Below, one piece after another: positions 1-7,617 of a stretch of 13,609 nt of DNA. Origin of the DNA: an uncultured Porphyromonadaceae bacterium (lineage in GTDB: Bacteria; Bacteroidota; Bacteroidia; Bacteroidales; Muribaculaceae); contig URMS01000042.1 in NCBI GenBank assembly GCA_900548975.1, positions 1 through 13,609 of the forward strand. Direction: 5' to 3'. The notes beneath the pieces are model-generated. The model had not been told where the DNA came from. It ran no database searches and saw only the letters and a program-made list of their open reading frames with translations. Both the position numbers and the translations under genes were made by a program. Each line of letters opens with the position of its first letter. Position 1 is the stretch's first letter.

Positions 1-113
1 GTGTTGTTCCGTCGGAAATAGTTCAGATCTACCAATATCTGAATAACATATATACAGATTTAGCCATAGGGACTGATAAACCCGCATGGAATTATGGACA
101 GTACATCCGTTAG
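1..113 (+). CDS. 3' end of an unidentified gene (partial)
   Basis: The reading frame starting at base 3 is open to a TAG stop at 111-113 and gives 36 residues ending WNYGQYIR. The other two forward frames hit stops within about 45 bases, so this is the only candidate for a gene entering from the left. Composition (Tyr, Ile, Asp, Trp; no low complexity) looks like real protein. I do not recognise the family. It ends 22 bases before the next start and no terminator is visible between them, so the two may share a transcript. Confidence 0.5.
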   Translation, partial: VVPSEIVQIYQYLNNIYTDLAIGTDKPAWNYGQYIR

Positions 114-135
114 CCATTAATATATTGTCAATACT

Positions 136-717
136 ATGATTAATCGAACAGGGTGGGCCGCATTTTTGATTTTGGGTATTTGTGTGTCGGGCTGTCTGAG
201 TGCATATGGCCAGTACCTGGAGTTGGAGGCCCCGAGAATTCCGGTGTATGAGCGGCCGTTTGTGCTGAAAACCGACAGAGAGCTTGCTGTCGATACTATT
301 CGTCAGAATTTAGATATGGACGAGGAATGGTATGACTTCACTATCCTGGAGTCGTCGGCATTACGGTTCAAGATACGATATAGATTAAGCGAAGATTGTA
401 TGCTTTGGTCGCGGACAGCCCCGGAGCCGGTTTACAAATACGGATGGGTCGACAAGAAGTATATGCGGGTAAGGCTTAGCGGCATACGCAGTGCTACCGA
501 CGATGATTGCTTTGATTTCAGACTGTATTCCGCCCCGGCCGATGCAAGCCCGGAACATGTCTTTACTTTTTACATTCAAGATAGGGAAAGAGTCGACCTG
601 CCTGTGGTCGACGTGGGTGAAGATGGCTGGCTGAAGGTAATGTTTTTCTGTCGGGGAAAATATTACGAAGGCTGGACACGCGATTACTGCGACAATTTTT
701 ACTCGACCTGTTGTTGA
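136..717 (+). CDS. Hypothetical exported protein with SH3-like, Cys-ending C-terminus
   Basis: A 193-residue protein of unknown function. The N-terminus (Met-Ile-Asn-Arg, then a hydrophobic stretch at residues 7-19) is a signal peptide. VSGC at 17-20 fits a lipobox with Cys20 as the lipidated residue, although cleavage near AYG/Q would also be possible, so lipoprotein versus secreted is open. The last ~70 residues have alternating hydrophobic strands, a GWLKV segment, a GW pair and a terminal Cys-rich tail (YCDN...STCC). In my judgement this resembles the SH3-like C-terminal domains of many small Bacteroidales exported proteins ending in 'NPYTTC'; that is family recollection, not a search. 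Base composition is visibly more AT-rich than in the genes from 1447 onward, as expected of a lineage-specific gene. It lies 28 bases ahead of the next gene, probably in the same operon. Confidence 0.75.
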   Translation: MINRTGWAAFLILGICVSGCLSAYGQYLELEAPRIPVYERPFVLKTDRELAVDTIRQNLDMDEEWYDFTILESSALRFKIRYRLSEDCMLWSRTAPEPVYKYGWVDKKYMRVRLSGIRSATDDDCFDFRLYSAPADASPEHVFTFYIQDRERVDLPVVDVGEDGWLKVMFFCRGKYYEGWTRDYCDNFYSTCC

Positions 718-745
718 GACCCTATATGTGTTATTGAGAACCAAT

Positions 746-1450
746 ATGAAAAGAATGATATTTTCGGTTATGGCGGTGGTGCTGTGTATTATTGCGGCAA
801 CCGCTGCGACCGACGGACGTGTGATACGCCAATCGCTACCGGCTGTTGAACTTACTGACAGCACGGTGAACGCCGTGCTTAGCGACAGTATTGTGCCAAT
901 CGCGGTCGGGAACGGATATGACAGAGATAGAAGTCAGATAGTGTTGAAAATATATTGTACTGATAAATGGTATTCAATATGGCCGGTGAAATATTATATT
1001 GAAATAGAAGCTATCGATTACCGGCCGGTAAGTATCTCTGAATTAAAAGAGGACAAACGTTACGAGGCTGCGGATTTCTATGGAATGGAAGTAGGTGGCG
1101 TTCCTATTTTAGTTGTCGATATGACTGACGGCATGGCAACAAGACCGGGAAAGGATACTGTTGCGATTTACTATGATCCGACCAGTGAGGTAAATGACCG
1201 GAAGTCGAACTGCTACAGATATGCCGTAGGAGACAGAGAAACATATCTTGACAGCTATTCGATAGGAGGCGCCCGCTATCTTGACGGCTATACTCCGGCA
1301 TACAGAGAGCTGGAGAGAGCAAATACGGGCAAGTTAAGGGCCGTGAGTATTTTCGTGGGGGAGGGTAGTGCTAAAAAGAGGGGAGGGCGTGCGGTGCGCC
1401 AAAAAAAATTCGTATTTTTGCATTTCAAACTAATTATACGTACACAATGA
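746..1450 (+). CDS. Hypothetical secreted protein; 3' end may be altered
   Basis: I chose the ATG at 746 because it gives a clean signal peptide (MKRMIFSVMAVV, then an Ala-rich site near ATA/ATD at about residues 20-23). A further in-frame ATG at 728 would only add six residues. The mature part has Tyr-rich, strand-like segments and is probably a small periplasmic or surface domain; I do not recognise the family. The tail is odd: after about residue 205 it becomes basic and low in complexity, and the last ~25 codons cover an A-run and a Bacteroidetes-type -7 element for the next gene, overlapping that gene by ATGA at 1447-1450. One extra G in the G-run at 1355-1359 would end the protein at a TAG near 1368, so a frameshift, sequencing error or lost stop is possible. 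AT-rich like its upstream neighbour. Confidence 0.6.
   Translation: MKRMIFSVMAVVLCIIAATAATDGRVIRQSLPAVELTDSTVNAVLSDSIVPIAVGNGYDRDRSQIVLKIYCTDKWYSIWPVKYYIEIEAIDYRPVSISELKEDKRYEAADFYGMEVGGVPILVVDMTDGMATRPGKDTVAIYYDPTSEVNDRKSNCYRYAVGDRETYLDSYSIGGARYLDGYTPAYRELERANTGKLRAVSIFVGEGSAKKRGGRAVRQKKFVFLHFKLIIRTQ
1413..1420 (+). promoter_or_regulatory. Probable -7 element of the dedA-rpe promoter
   Basis: TATTTTTG matches the Bacteroidetes sigma-ABfr -7 consensus TAnnTTTG and is preceded by an A-rich stretch at 1401-1408, a common arrangement in this phylum. It lies 26 bases before the dedA start, leaving a short leader. No good TTG -33 element is seen 19-22 bases upstream, so the call rests on the -7 box and its position. 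Confidence 0.5.
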
Positions 1451-2118
1451 CGGAACTTATGTTGCCGCTGGCAATCACTGACTACCTCAATGCCGCATGG
1501 TTTTTCGACTGGTTCGTAAACAATGCCTCGTATCTTTTTGTGTTCATTTTCATGGTCATAGAAAGTTCGTTTATACCGTTTCCCTCGGAAGTGGTGGTGC
1601 CTCCGGCCGCTTATCTTGCCATGCAGAAGGGCGATATGAATATTTTTGTGGTGGTGTTGGTGGCAACCGCCGGCGCCATAGTGGGCGCACTTGTCAACTA
1701 TGTGCTGGCGCTGCTTATAGGCCGTCCGATAGTGTATGCTTTCGCCGATTCGCGGCTTGGCCATGCGTGCCTCATCGACCGCGCCAAGGTCGAGAAAGCC
1801 GAGAAATACTTCGATGAGCACGGCGCTGCCTCGACATTCTTCGGCCGCCTCATACCGGCTGTGCGTCAGCTTATTTCGATACCTGCGGGTATCGCCAGAA
1901 TGAATATATGGATGTTCATAATATTCACCGGCCTCGGCGCACTGGTATGGAATGCCGTGCTTGCGGCTCTGGGTTGGTGGCTGTCGCGCCAGGTGAGTCT
2001 CGATCAGCTATATGAGTCGGTTGAGAAGTACAATTCGTATCTCACCATGGCCGGCGTAGCCATACTCGTGCTGTGTGTGCTCTATATACTTTACAACGCT
2101 TTCAAGAAAAAGAAATGA
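1447..2118 (+). CDS. DedA-family integral membrane protein
   Basis: A 223-residue inner-membrane protein of the DedA/SNARE-associated family (PF09335), of typical length. The family signatures are present: an acidic membrane motif IESSFIPFPSE with Glu39 and Glu48, and the re-entrant loop motif FFGRLIPAVRQ with Arg134 and Arg140, followed by a Pro/Gly turn (SIPAG). Hydrophobic segments lie near residues 28-46, 66-92, 150-175 and 198-217, and the protein ends in a Lys tail. DedA proteins maintain proton-motive force and envelope integrity, and some (UptA) return undecaprenyl phosphate across the membrane; which role applies here cannot be read from sequence. The start at 1447 is the first ATG after the probable promoter. 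It overlaps rpe by 4 bases (ATGA), indicating translational coupling. Confidence 0.93.
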   Translation: MTELMLPLAITDYLNAAWFFDWFVNNASYLFVFIFMVIESSFIPFPSEVVVPPAAYLAMQKGDMNIFVVVLVATAGAIVGALVNYVLALLIGRPIVYAFADSRLGHACLIDRAKVEKAEKYFDEHGAASTFFGRLIPAVRQLISIPAGIARMNIWMFIIFTGLGALVWNAVLAALGWWLSRQVSLDQLYESVEKYNSYLTMAGVAILVLCVLYILYNAFKKKK

Positions 2119-2759
2119 TAGTAGCTCCCTCTCTGCTCTCCGCCGATTTCGCGCATCTTGCCGACTCTGTGGCCATCGTCAACGACAGTCTGGCATCGTG
2201 GGTGCACTGCGATGTCATGGACGGTGTGTTCGTGCCTAATATTTCGTTCGGTTTTCCCGTTATCGAGGCTGTGAGCCGTATCACCGACAAGCCGCTCGAC
2301 GTGCATCTGATGATTACCGACCCCGACCGCTATGTGGAGCGTGTGCGCGACTGCGGCGCGGCCATGATGAATGTGCATGTGGAGGCCTGCACGCATCTGC
2401 ACCGCACCATACAGCGCATACATCAGACCGGCATGAAAGCCGCCGTCACTCTCAACCCGGCTACTCCGGTGTCGCTTCTTGCCGACATTATCGGCGATCT
2501 CGACATGGTGTTGCTCATGAGTGTCAATCCCGGATTCGGCGGACAGTCGTTTATTCCGCATACTATCGACAAAATCAAGGCTCTGAGACGACTTATAGCC
2601 GACAACGGCTCGCATGCGCTTATCGAAATCGACGGCGGCATCAACGAGGTCACCGGACGCAGCTGTGCCGAGGCCGGCGCCGATGTCCTTGTGGCCGGTA
2701 GCTATGTTTTCAATGCGGCCGATCCGCGGGCTGTCATATCGTATCTCGCATCTTTATAG
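2115..2759 (+). CDS. rpe: Ribulose-phosphate 3-epimerase
   Basis: A 214-residue cytosolic TIM-barrel enzyme that interconverts ribulose 5-phosphate and xylulose 5-phosphate in the non-oxidative pentose phosphate pathway. Family motifs run in order: APSLLSADF at residues 4-12; HCDVMDG at 31-37, with metal-binding His31 and Asp33 and catalytic Asp36; DVHLMI; the phosphate-loop motif NPGFGGQSF; and EIDGGIN with second catalytic Asp173. The length is normal. The frame stays open upstream to 2073, but the ATG at 2115 places the first motif at residue 4 as in the family, and it overlaps the dedA stop, so this start is chosen. No functional tie to dedA is evident beyond co-transcription. Confidence 0.96.
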   Translation: MIVAPSLLSADFAHLADSVAIVNDSLASWVHCDVMDGVFVPNISFGFPVIEAVSRITDKPLDVHLMITDPDRYVERVRDCGAAMMNVHVEACTHLHRTIQRIHQTGMKAAVTLNPATPVSLLADIIGDLDMVLLMSVNPGFGGQSFIPHTIDKIKALRRLIADNGSHALIEIDGGINEVTGRSCAEAGADVLVAGSYVFNAADPRAVISYLASL

Positions 2760-2768
2760 TTTATTAGG

Positions 2769-2789
2769 GGCGAGGAGCGAGGGGCGAGG
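2769..2789 (+). repeat. Purine-rich heptamer tandem repeat (3 units)
   Basis: Three head-to-tail 7-base units (GGCGAGG, AGCGAGG, GGCGAGG) start 10 bases after the rpe stop. The end of the array overlaps a short GC hairpin: GGGGC at 2781-2785 and GCCCC at 2792-2796 with a 6-base loop. No T-run follows, so it is not a standard terminator. Confidence 0.7.
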
Positions 2790-2796
2790 GTGCCCC

Positions 2797-2831
2797 AACT
2801 CCTAACTCGTAACTCCTAACTTCTAACTTTC
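2797..2831 (+). repeat. AACTCCT-type heptamer tandem repeat (about 5 units)
   Basis: Units are AACTCCT (2797), AACTCGT (2804), AACTCCT (2811), AACTTCT (2818) and a degenerate AACTTTC (2825). The period is 7 bases and all units begin AACT. The array lies 34 bases upstream of the ftsK start and, with the purine-rich array before it, fills most of the rpe-ftsK gap. The function is unknown; such arrays often arise by replication slippage. Confidence 0.75.
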
Positions 2832-2864
2832 TTCCTCCCTCTCCACAAAATAAAACAACAGACA

Positions 2865-5525
2865 ATGCCTACCAATCGCAATATCGATCCTGCCGTCGAG
2901 GATATCGGCGCAGAAACCATACCCGGCGCCCGGCCGGTCTCTCCCCGTCCGGGCCGTAAGCGTCCTGCGGGTGCTTCGGCGCCCCGCACGGCCGCCGATA
3001 CTTCCGCCCCGCGCCGCGGCGAGCGGCCAGCCTCGCGCGCCAAGGCCAAGAGCGAGCCGTCGTACAACTTCATATCTTTCCTTCGCGATTACCGCTCGCA
3101 TCTTGGTGTGGGCATATTGCTGTGTCTCACATCGTTTGCCACTGTAGTATGTGCGATATCGTTCATGTTCAGCCACGGTGCCGACCAGAGCGTGACTCAT
3201 GGCCGTTCCGTGCAGGAGATCGTAGAGGCCGGCGATGTGGTGGAGAATGCAGGCGGTCCGGTAGGGTCGAAGCTCGCCGAGCTGCTGCTGGTCGATACAT
3301 TCGGCATCGGCTCGTTTATCCTGGCGGTGTATGTATTTCTGCTTGGCCTGGCGGTGATGAAGGTGAAAAAATGCAGTTTCTGGTCGCTGTCGTTCCGCTG
3401 TCTGTTTTCGACGGCGGCACTTTCGGTGATTGTGGGCATACTAACCTACAACAGCAGCGGTGCCTTCAATCTCGGAGGCGCGCATGGCCTCCATATGAGC
3501 GAACTTCTGCTACAGTACACAGGTGCGCTCGGTGCCTATTGCTCCCTGGTGGCGCTGATAGGCCTGCTGGTGGCTGTGTTCCTGAAGCCCCTGGGCAGCC
3601 TGTGGCGTGTTATGAGCAACGCCATGAGCCGTCCGCGGCGCGAGCCTCAGGGCGCCGAAGCCGAGGATGAAGCCGCCGAAGAGCGACCCATGGATATTCT
3701 CGAGCCCGACGCCGTTGCCGACGGCGCCGAGACTCCCGAAAGCGACGAAGATCTCGAGACAGTGGCCGCCGCGCCCGGAATCGCATCGGCGGGCGCCGAT
3801 ATTCCCGAGTCCCATCTGCGCTTCATGCCCCACGATGATGCCGCCGAGGCCGAGGAGACCGTTGCCGAGACTCCGGCCGATGATGTGGCTGACACTCCTG
3901 CGACAGCCGGTGCTGTGATTGCGTCGAATCCCGGCGAGCCCGAGATGATAATCAAAAATGCCGTCGTCGCCGACGAGGCCGCCGATGAAGACCGCCCCGC
4001 CATAGTCGATGGCGACCATATAGGCCTCGATGTGCCCTATGACCAGTGTGCGGGCCACTCGAACTATGTGTTCCCGCCTCTCGATCTGCTTATCGACCGT
4101 CCCAATCCTCTCGTTATCAACGAGCAGGAGCAGGCCGAGAACAAGAATATGATAGTGAATGCTCTGCGGAGCTACGATGTGGAGATACAGCGTATCGAGG
4201 CCACGATAGGCCCGACGGTGACACTCTATGAGATCGTGCCCGCCGAGGGTACGCGCATTGCCAAGATCAAGAGCCTCGAGGATGACATAGCCATGAGCCT
4301 GGCGGCTCTGGGCATACGCATCATCGCTCCTATACCCGGCAAGGGTACCATAGGTATCGAGGTGCCGAACAAGACGCCGCAGATAGTGTCGATGCGCACG
4401 GTGCTCGAGTCATCGACTTTCGCCCGTGCCCGCGAGAAGATGCATCTGCCGCTGATCCTCGGCGCTACGGTAAGCAATGAGTTCTATACCGCCGACCTCA
4501 CCAAGATGCCCCACCTCCTTGTGGCCGGTGCGACCGGTCAGGGTAAATCGGTGGGCCTCAACTGTATAATCACGTCGTTGCTCTACTCCAAGCATCCCGA
4601 CGAGGTGAAATTCGTGCTCATCGACCCCAAGATGGTCGAATTCTCGCTCTATGAGACTATCGCCAACCAGTATATGGCCAAGCTGCCCGACGAACCGCGG
4701 TCGGTGATTACCGATCCGCAGAAGGTGGTTGCTACGCTCAATTCGCTGTGTGTGGAGATGGACCGCCGCTACGAGCTGCTCACCGATGCCGGTGTGCGCG
4801 GTGTGGAGGCCTACAACGAGCGCTTCGTGCAGCGTCGTCTCAACCCCGAGAAAGGACACCGCTATCTGCCGTATATAGTGGTGATTGTCGACGAGTTCGC
4901 CGACCTTATACAGACTGCAGGCAAAGATATATCGCATCCTATAGCCCGAATAGCCCAGAAGGCCCGCGCCGTGGGCATACATATGATCATCGCTACCCAG
5001 CGACCCTCGACCGACGTCATAACCGGTATGATCAAGGCCAACTTCCCGGCCCGAATAGCTTTCAAGACCACGCAGTCGATCGACAGCAAGACCATCCTCG
5101 ACCGCCCCGGCGCCCAGCGCCTGATAGGCCGCGGCGACATGCTCGCGCTTATCGACGGACGCATCGAGCGTGTGCAGTGTGCTTTTGTCGATACCGAGGA
5201 GGTCGAGGCCATATGCGAGCACATAGGCTCGCAGCCCGGTTTCACGATGCCGCTGGCTCTTCCGGAGGTGCCCGAGGACGGCGGTGCGGACGGTCCTGTG
5301 GAAATCGGCGCCACTACCGACGAATTCCGCCGCTGCGCGCTTTTCATTGCCTCGCAGACACAGGCGTCGATCACCATGCTGCAGCGTAAATTCGAGATCG
5401 GCTTCAACAAGGCCGGCCGTTTCATGGACCAGATGCAGACTCTCGGCATAGTAGGCCCTGCCAACGGCGCCAAGCCGCGCCAGGTGCTCATGACGCCCGA
5501 CGAGGTGCAGCGGCTGTTCGACTGA
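2865..5525 (+). CDS. ftsK: DNA translocase FtsK/SpoIIIE
   Basis: An 886-residue membrane-anchored ATPase that pumps DNA at the division septum and supports chromosome dimer resolution. After a basic, Pro/Ala-rich cytosolic leader (about residues 1-70), four hydrophobic segments (about 80-103, 147-168, 175-192, 215-240) anchor it in the membrane. A long acidic Ala/Glu/Asp linker covers about 250-370. The motor follows: Walker A GATGQGKS at 555-562 (Lys561), Walker B IVVIVDEF with Asp676/Glu677, and the ATQRPSTDVITG segment. A winged-helix gamma domain (about 820-880), containing QRKFEIGFNKAGRFMDQM, should read polar KOPS-like sequences. All parts are intact and the length is normal for Bacteroidetes. 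It heads the tight gene run ftsK-lolA-trxB-ybaK-aroC; no clear promoter was found in front of it, so transcription may continue from dedA-rpe. Confidence 0.97.
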   Translation: MPTNRNIDPAVEDIGAETIPGARPVSPRPGRKRPAGASAPRTAADTSAPRRGERPASRAKAKSEPSYNFISFLRDYRSHLGVGILLCLTSFATVVCAISFMFSHGADQSVTHGRSVQEIVEAGDVVENAGGPVGSKLAELLLVDTFGIGSFILAVYVFLLGLAVMKVKKCSFWSLSFRCLFSTAALSVIVGILTYNSSGAFNLGGAHGLHMSELLLQYTGALGAYCSLVALIGLLVAVFLKPLGSLWRVMSNAMSRPRREPQGAEAEDEAAEERPMDILEPDAVADGAETPESDEDLETVAAAPGIASAGADIPESHLRFMPHDDAAEAEETVAETPADDVADTPATAGAVIASNPGEPEMIIKNAVVADEAADEDRPAIVDGDHIGLDVPYDQCAGHSNYVFPPLDLLIDRPNPLVINEQEQAENKNMIVNALRSYDVEIQRIEATIGPTVTLYEIVPAEGTRIAKIKSLEDDIAMSLAALGIRIIAPIPGKGTIGIEVPNKTPQIVSMRTVLESSTFARAREKMHLPLILGATVSNEFYTADLTKMPHLLVAGATGQGKSVGLNCIITSLLYSKHPDEVKFVLIDPKMVEFSLYETIANQYMAKLPDEPRSVITDPQKVVATLNSLCVEMDRRYELLTDAGVRGVEAYNERFVQRRLNPEKGHRYLPYIVVIVDEFADLIQTAGKDISHPIARIAQKARAVGIHMIIATQRPSTDVITGMIKANFPARIAFKTTQSIDSKTILDRPGAQRLIGRGDMLALIDGRIERVQCAFVDTEEVEAICEHIGSQPGFTMPLALPEVPEDGGADGPVEIGATTDEFRRCALFIASQTQASITMLQRKFEIGFNKAGRFMDQMQTLGIVGPANGAKPRQVLMTPDEVQRLFD

Positions 5526-5567
5526 ACCGATGGTGCCTCATGGCAGTTATAGATAGAGAAAGTGACA

Positions 5568-6182
5568 ATGATGAAGAAAATACTGACAACACTCGTATTC
5601 GCCCTCGCCGGTGCGGTGGCTTTCGCAGCCGGCGGCGATGCCGCCACGATTCTGAAGCAGGTCCGCGTCAGGATGGCCGCCTCGCCCTCGGTCGAGGCCA
5701 CATTCACCATCAACGGCGGAGACGGCCCTGTGCAGGGCAACGCGTCGATGGCTGCCGACAAGTACTTCATGACCACACCGGTGCTCACCGTGTGGTACGA
5801 CGGCCGCACCCAGTGGACTTTTCTCAAAAGCAGCGGCGAGGTGAGCATCACCGAGCCTACTGTCGACGAGCTGATGGAGTCCAATCCGTTTGCCATACTG
5901 TCGTCGCCGTCCGACCGCTATACACTGCGCATGCTCGGCGATTCGCAGGGCCGCAAGCGTGTGGAAATGACGCCTAAGTCGGGTCTCTCGGGCATATCGA
6001 AAATAGTGCTTTTTGTCGATCCGACCACACACTACCCGGCAGCCATAGTTGTCAATTTCGACGATGGGCGTGTCGTCGATGTGGTGATAGACAATATTAC
6101 TGCCGCCAAAGCCAAGCCTGTGAGCGCTTTCCGCTATGATTCCAAACGCTTTCCCGCTTCTGAAATAATTGATTTAAGATAA
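5568..6182 (+). CDS. LolA-like outer-membrane lipoprotein carrier
   Basis: A 204-residue periplasmic protein of the LolA-like superfamily. A signal peptide (MMKKILTTLVFALAGAVAFA, likely cleaved after about residue 20) precedes the pattern seen in LolA: an early helix (AATILKQVRVRM), a strand beginning EATFTING, then WYDGRTQWTF and, further on, VDELMESNPFAIL. LolA shuttles lipoproteins from the inner-membrane LolCDE complex to the outer membrane. Assignment rests on fold-like pattern, length and position after ftsK, an arrangement I recall from other Bacteroidetes. I chose the ATG at 5568; 5571 is equally possible, and an upstream GTG at 5562 is less likely. A purine-rich stretch (AGATAGAGAAAG) lies just ahead. 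It is 42 bases after ftsK and 8 before trxB. Confidence 0.85.
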   Translation: MMKKILTTLVFALAGAVAFAAGGDAATILKQVRVRMAASPSVEATFTINGGDGPVQGNASMAADKYFMTTPVLTVWYDGRTQWTFLKSSGEVSITEPTVDELMESNPFAILSSPSDRYTLRMLGDSQGRKRVEMTPKSGLSGISKIVLFVDPTTHYPAAIVVNFDDGRVVDVVIDNITAAKAKPVSAFRYDSKRFPASEIIDLR

Positions 6183-6190
6183 TAACCGAC

Positions 6191-7135
6191 ATGAACCGTC
6201 TAAGCACAAAATGCCTCATCATAGGCGCCGGCCCCGCCGGATATACAGCCGCTATCTACGCCTCGCGCGCCAACCTCGCCCCTCTGCTTGTCGAAGGCCT
6301 GCAGCCGGGCGGACAGCTCACCACCACTACCGAAATCGAGAACTTCCCGGGTTATCCCGCCGGTATCTCGGGCCCGAAAATGATGGAGGATTTCCGTGCA
6401 CAGGCCCAGCGCTTCGGCACCGAGATGATATCGGGCGTCGTGACCTCTGTCGATTTCTCGAAGCGTCCGTTCACCGTCACTGTCGACGGCGGCGACAAGA
6501 TTATCGAGGCTTCGGCCGTGATAGTGGCTACCGGAGCATCGGCCCGCTATCTCGGGCTGCCCGACGAGGAGCGTTTCAAGGGCATGGGCGTGTCGGCCTG
6601 CGCCACATGCGACGGTTTCTTCTTCCGCGGCCGTCCGGTGGCTGTTGTCGGCGGCGGTGATACCGCGTGCGAGGAAGCGCTGTATCTCGCCACACTCGCC
6701 TCGAAAGTATACATGATTGTGCGCAAGGACTATCTCCGCGCTTCCAAGTACATGCAGCAGCGCGTGGCCGAGGCCGCCAACATAGAGGTGCTCTACAATA
6801 CACAGACCGTCGGTCTCCGCGGCGACGAGCTGCTCGAGGGCGCGCATCTGGTGCAGTTCAAAGGCACTCCCGAGGAAAAGACTCTCGACATCGATGTCGA
6901 CGGCTTCTTCCTTGCCATCGGTCATACCCCGAACACCGATGTGTTCAAGGGTGTGCTCGAACTCGACCCTCAGGGTTATATCGTGACTCCGGGCAACAAT
7001 ACCGCCACCAGCGTCGAGGGCGTCTTTGCCGCCGGTGATGTAGCCGACCCCGTCTATCAGCAGGCTATCACTGCCGCCGGGTCGGGCTGTCGGGCCGCCG
7101 TAGATGTGGAGGCTTTCCTTCTCATGAATCCCTGA
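6191..7135 (+). CDS. trxB: Thioredoxin-disulfide reductase
   Basis: A 314-residue FAD flavoenzyme that uses NADPH to reduce thioredoxin in the cytosol. Visible landmarks are the FAD dinucleotide motif GAGPAG at 12-17, the redox-active CATC at 137-140 followed by Asp141, the NADPH-binding GGGDTA at 154-159, and the C-terminal FAD motif GVFAAGDV with the QQAITAAGSG segment. The length matches the low-molecular-weight bacterial type and nothing is missing. It starts 8 bases after the lolA-like gene and ends 2 bases before ybaK, consistent with one transcript. Confidence 0.97.
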   Translation: MNRLSTKCLIIGAGPAGYTAAIYASRANLAPLLVEGLQPGGQLTTTTEIENFPGYPAGISGPKMMEDFRAQAQRFGTEMISGVVTSVDFSKRPFTVTVDGGDKIIEASAVIVATGASARYLGLPDEERFKGMGVSACATCDGFFFRGRPVAVVGGGDTACEEALYLATLASKVYMIVRKDYLRASKYMQQRVAEAANIEVLYNTQTVGLRGDELLEGAHLVQFKGTPEEKTLDIDVDGFFLAIGHTPNTDVFKGVLELDPQGYIVTPGNNTATSVEGVFAAGDVADPVYQQAITAAGSGCRAAVDVEAFLLMNP

Positions 7136-7137
7136 TT

Positions 7138-7617
7138 ATGGCCAAGACTCCCAAAACGAATGCCGCGCGCCTGCTGGGCGCTGCCGGCATCGGCTTCGAA
7201 CTCATCCCCTATACCGTCGACGAAAACGATCTCGCCGCCACCCATGTGGCCGAGGAGCTTGGCGAGGATATAGAGCGGGTGTTCAAGACGCTTGTGCTCC
7301 ATGGTGACCGCACCGGCTACTTCGTGTGCGTGGTTCCCGGCGATTGCGAGGTCGATCTGAAGAAAGCCGCTTCGGCCTCGGGCAATAAGAAGGCCGAAAT
7401 GATTCCGATGAAAGACCTGCTCGGTGTTACGGGCTATATCCGCGGCGGATGCTCGCCGGTGGGGATGAAAAAGCCCTTTCCCACTTTTTTCCACGAAACG
7501 GCGCCGGGTTTCGATTTCATCTTTGTGAGCGCCGGTGTGCGCGGACTGCAGCTTAAGATCAGTCCTGCCGACCTTATCGCTTTTGTAGGGGCGCAGACAG
7601 CCGACCTTGTGAAATGA
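7138..7617 (+). CDS. ybaK: Cys-tRNA(Pro)/Cys-tRNA(Cys) deacylase YbaK/EbsC type
   Basis: A 159-residue cytosolic editing enzyme of the YbaK/ProX superfamily, which removes cysteine mischarged onto tRNA(Pro). The family pattern is clear: the N-terminal KTPKTNAARLL segment; VFKTLV with Lys50, matching the essential lysine known in the Haemophilus protein; KKAEMIPMKDL; and the GGCSPVG loop at 103-109, followed by MKKPFPTF. The length is typical for a stand-alone deacylase. Its stop overlaps the aroC start by 4 bases (ATGA), so the two are probably translationally coupled. Confidence 0.94.
   Translation: MAKTPKTNAARLLGAAGIGFELIPYTVDENDLAATHVAEELGEDIERVFKTLVLHGDRTGYFVCVVPGDCEVDLKKAASASGNKKAEMIPMKDLLGVTGYIRGGCSPVGMKKPFPTFFHETAPGFDFIFVSAGVRGLQLKISPADLIAFVGAQTADLVK

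Noticed and set aside
1386..1408. GGCG/CGCC hairpin before an A-run as a terminator of the second orphan gene
   Set aside because: The stem is only 4 bp, and the run after it is A on the plus strand, not T; it does not fit an intrinsic terminator in either direction.
2781..2796. GGGGC/GCCCC hairpin as an rpe terminator
   Set aside because: A 5-bp stem with no following T-run; more likely incidental to the repeat array.
2824..2831. TAACTTTC as a -7 element for ftsK
   Set aside because: It misses the final G of TAnnTTTG, has no TTG at the right distance upstream, and is part of the heptamer array.
2769..2831. CRISPR array
   Set aside because: Units of 7 bases lie directly adjacent with no spacers, and no cas genes are present.
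3610..3980. Low-complexity Ala/Glu/Asp-rich stretch in ftsK as an insertion or frameshift
   Set aside because: The frame is intact on both sides, and variable acidic linkers between membrane and motor domains are usual in FtsK.
4410..5896. Minus-strand open frames opposite ftsK and the lolA-like gene
   Set aside because: They mirror conserved ftsK motor sequence, carry no motif of their own and have no promoter or operon context.
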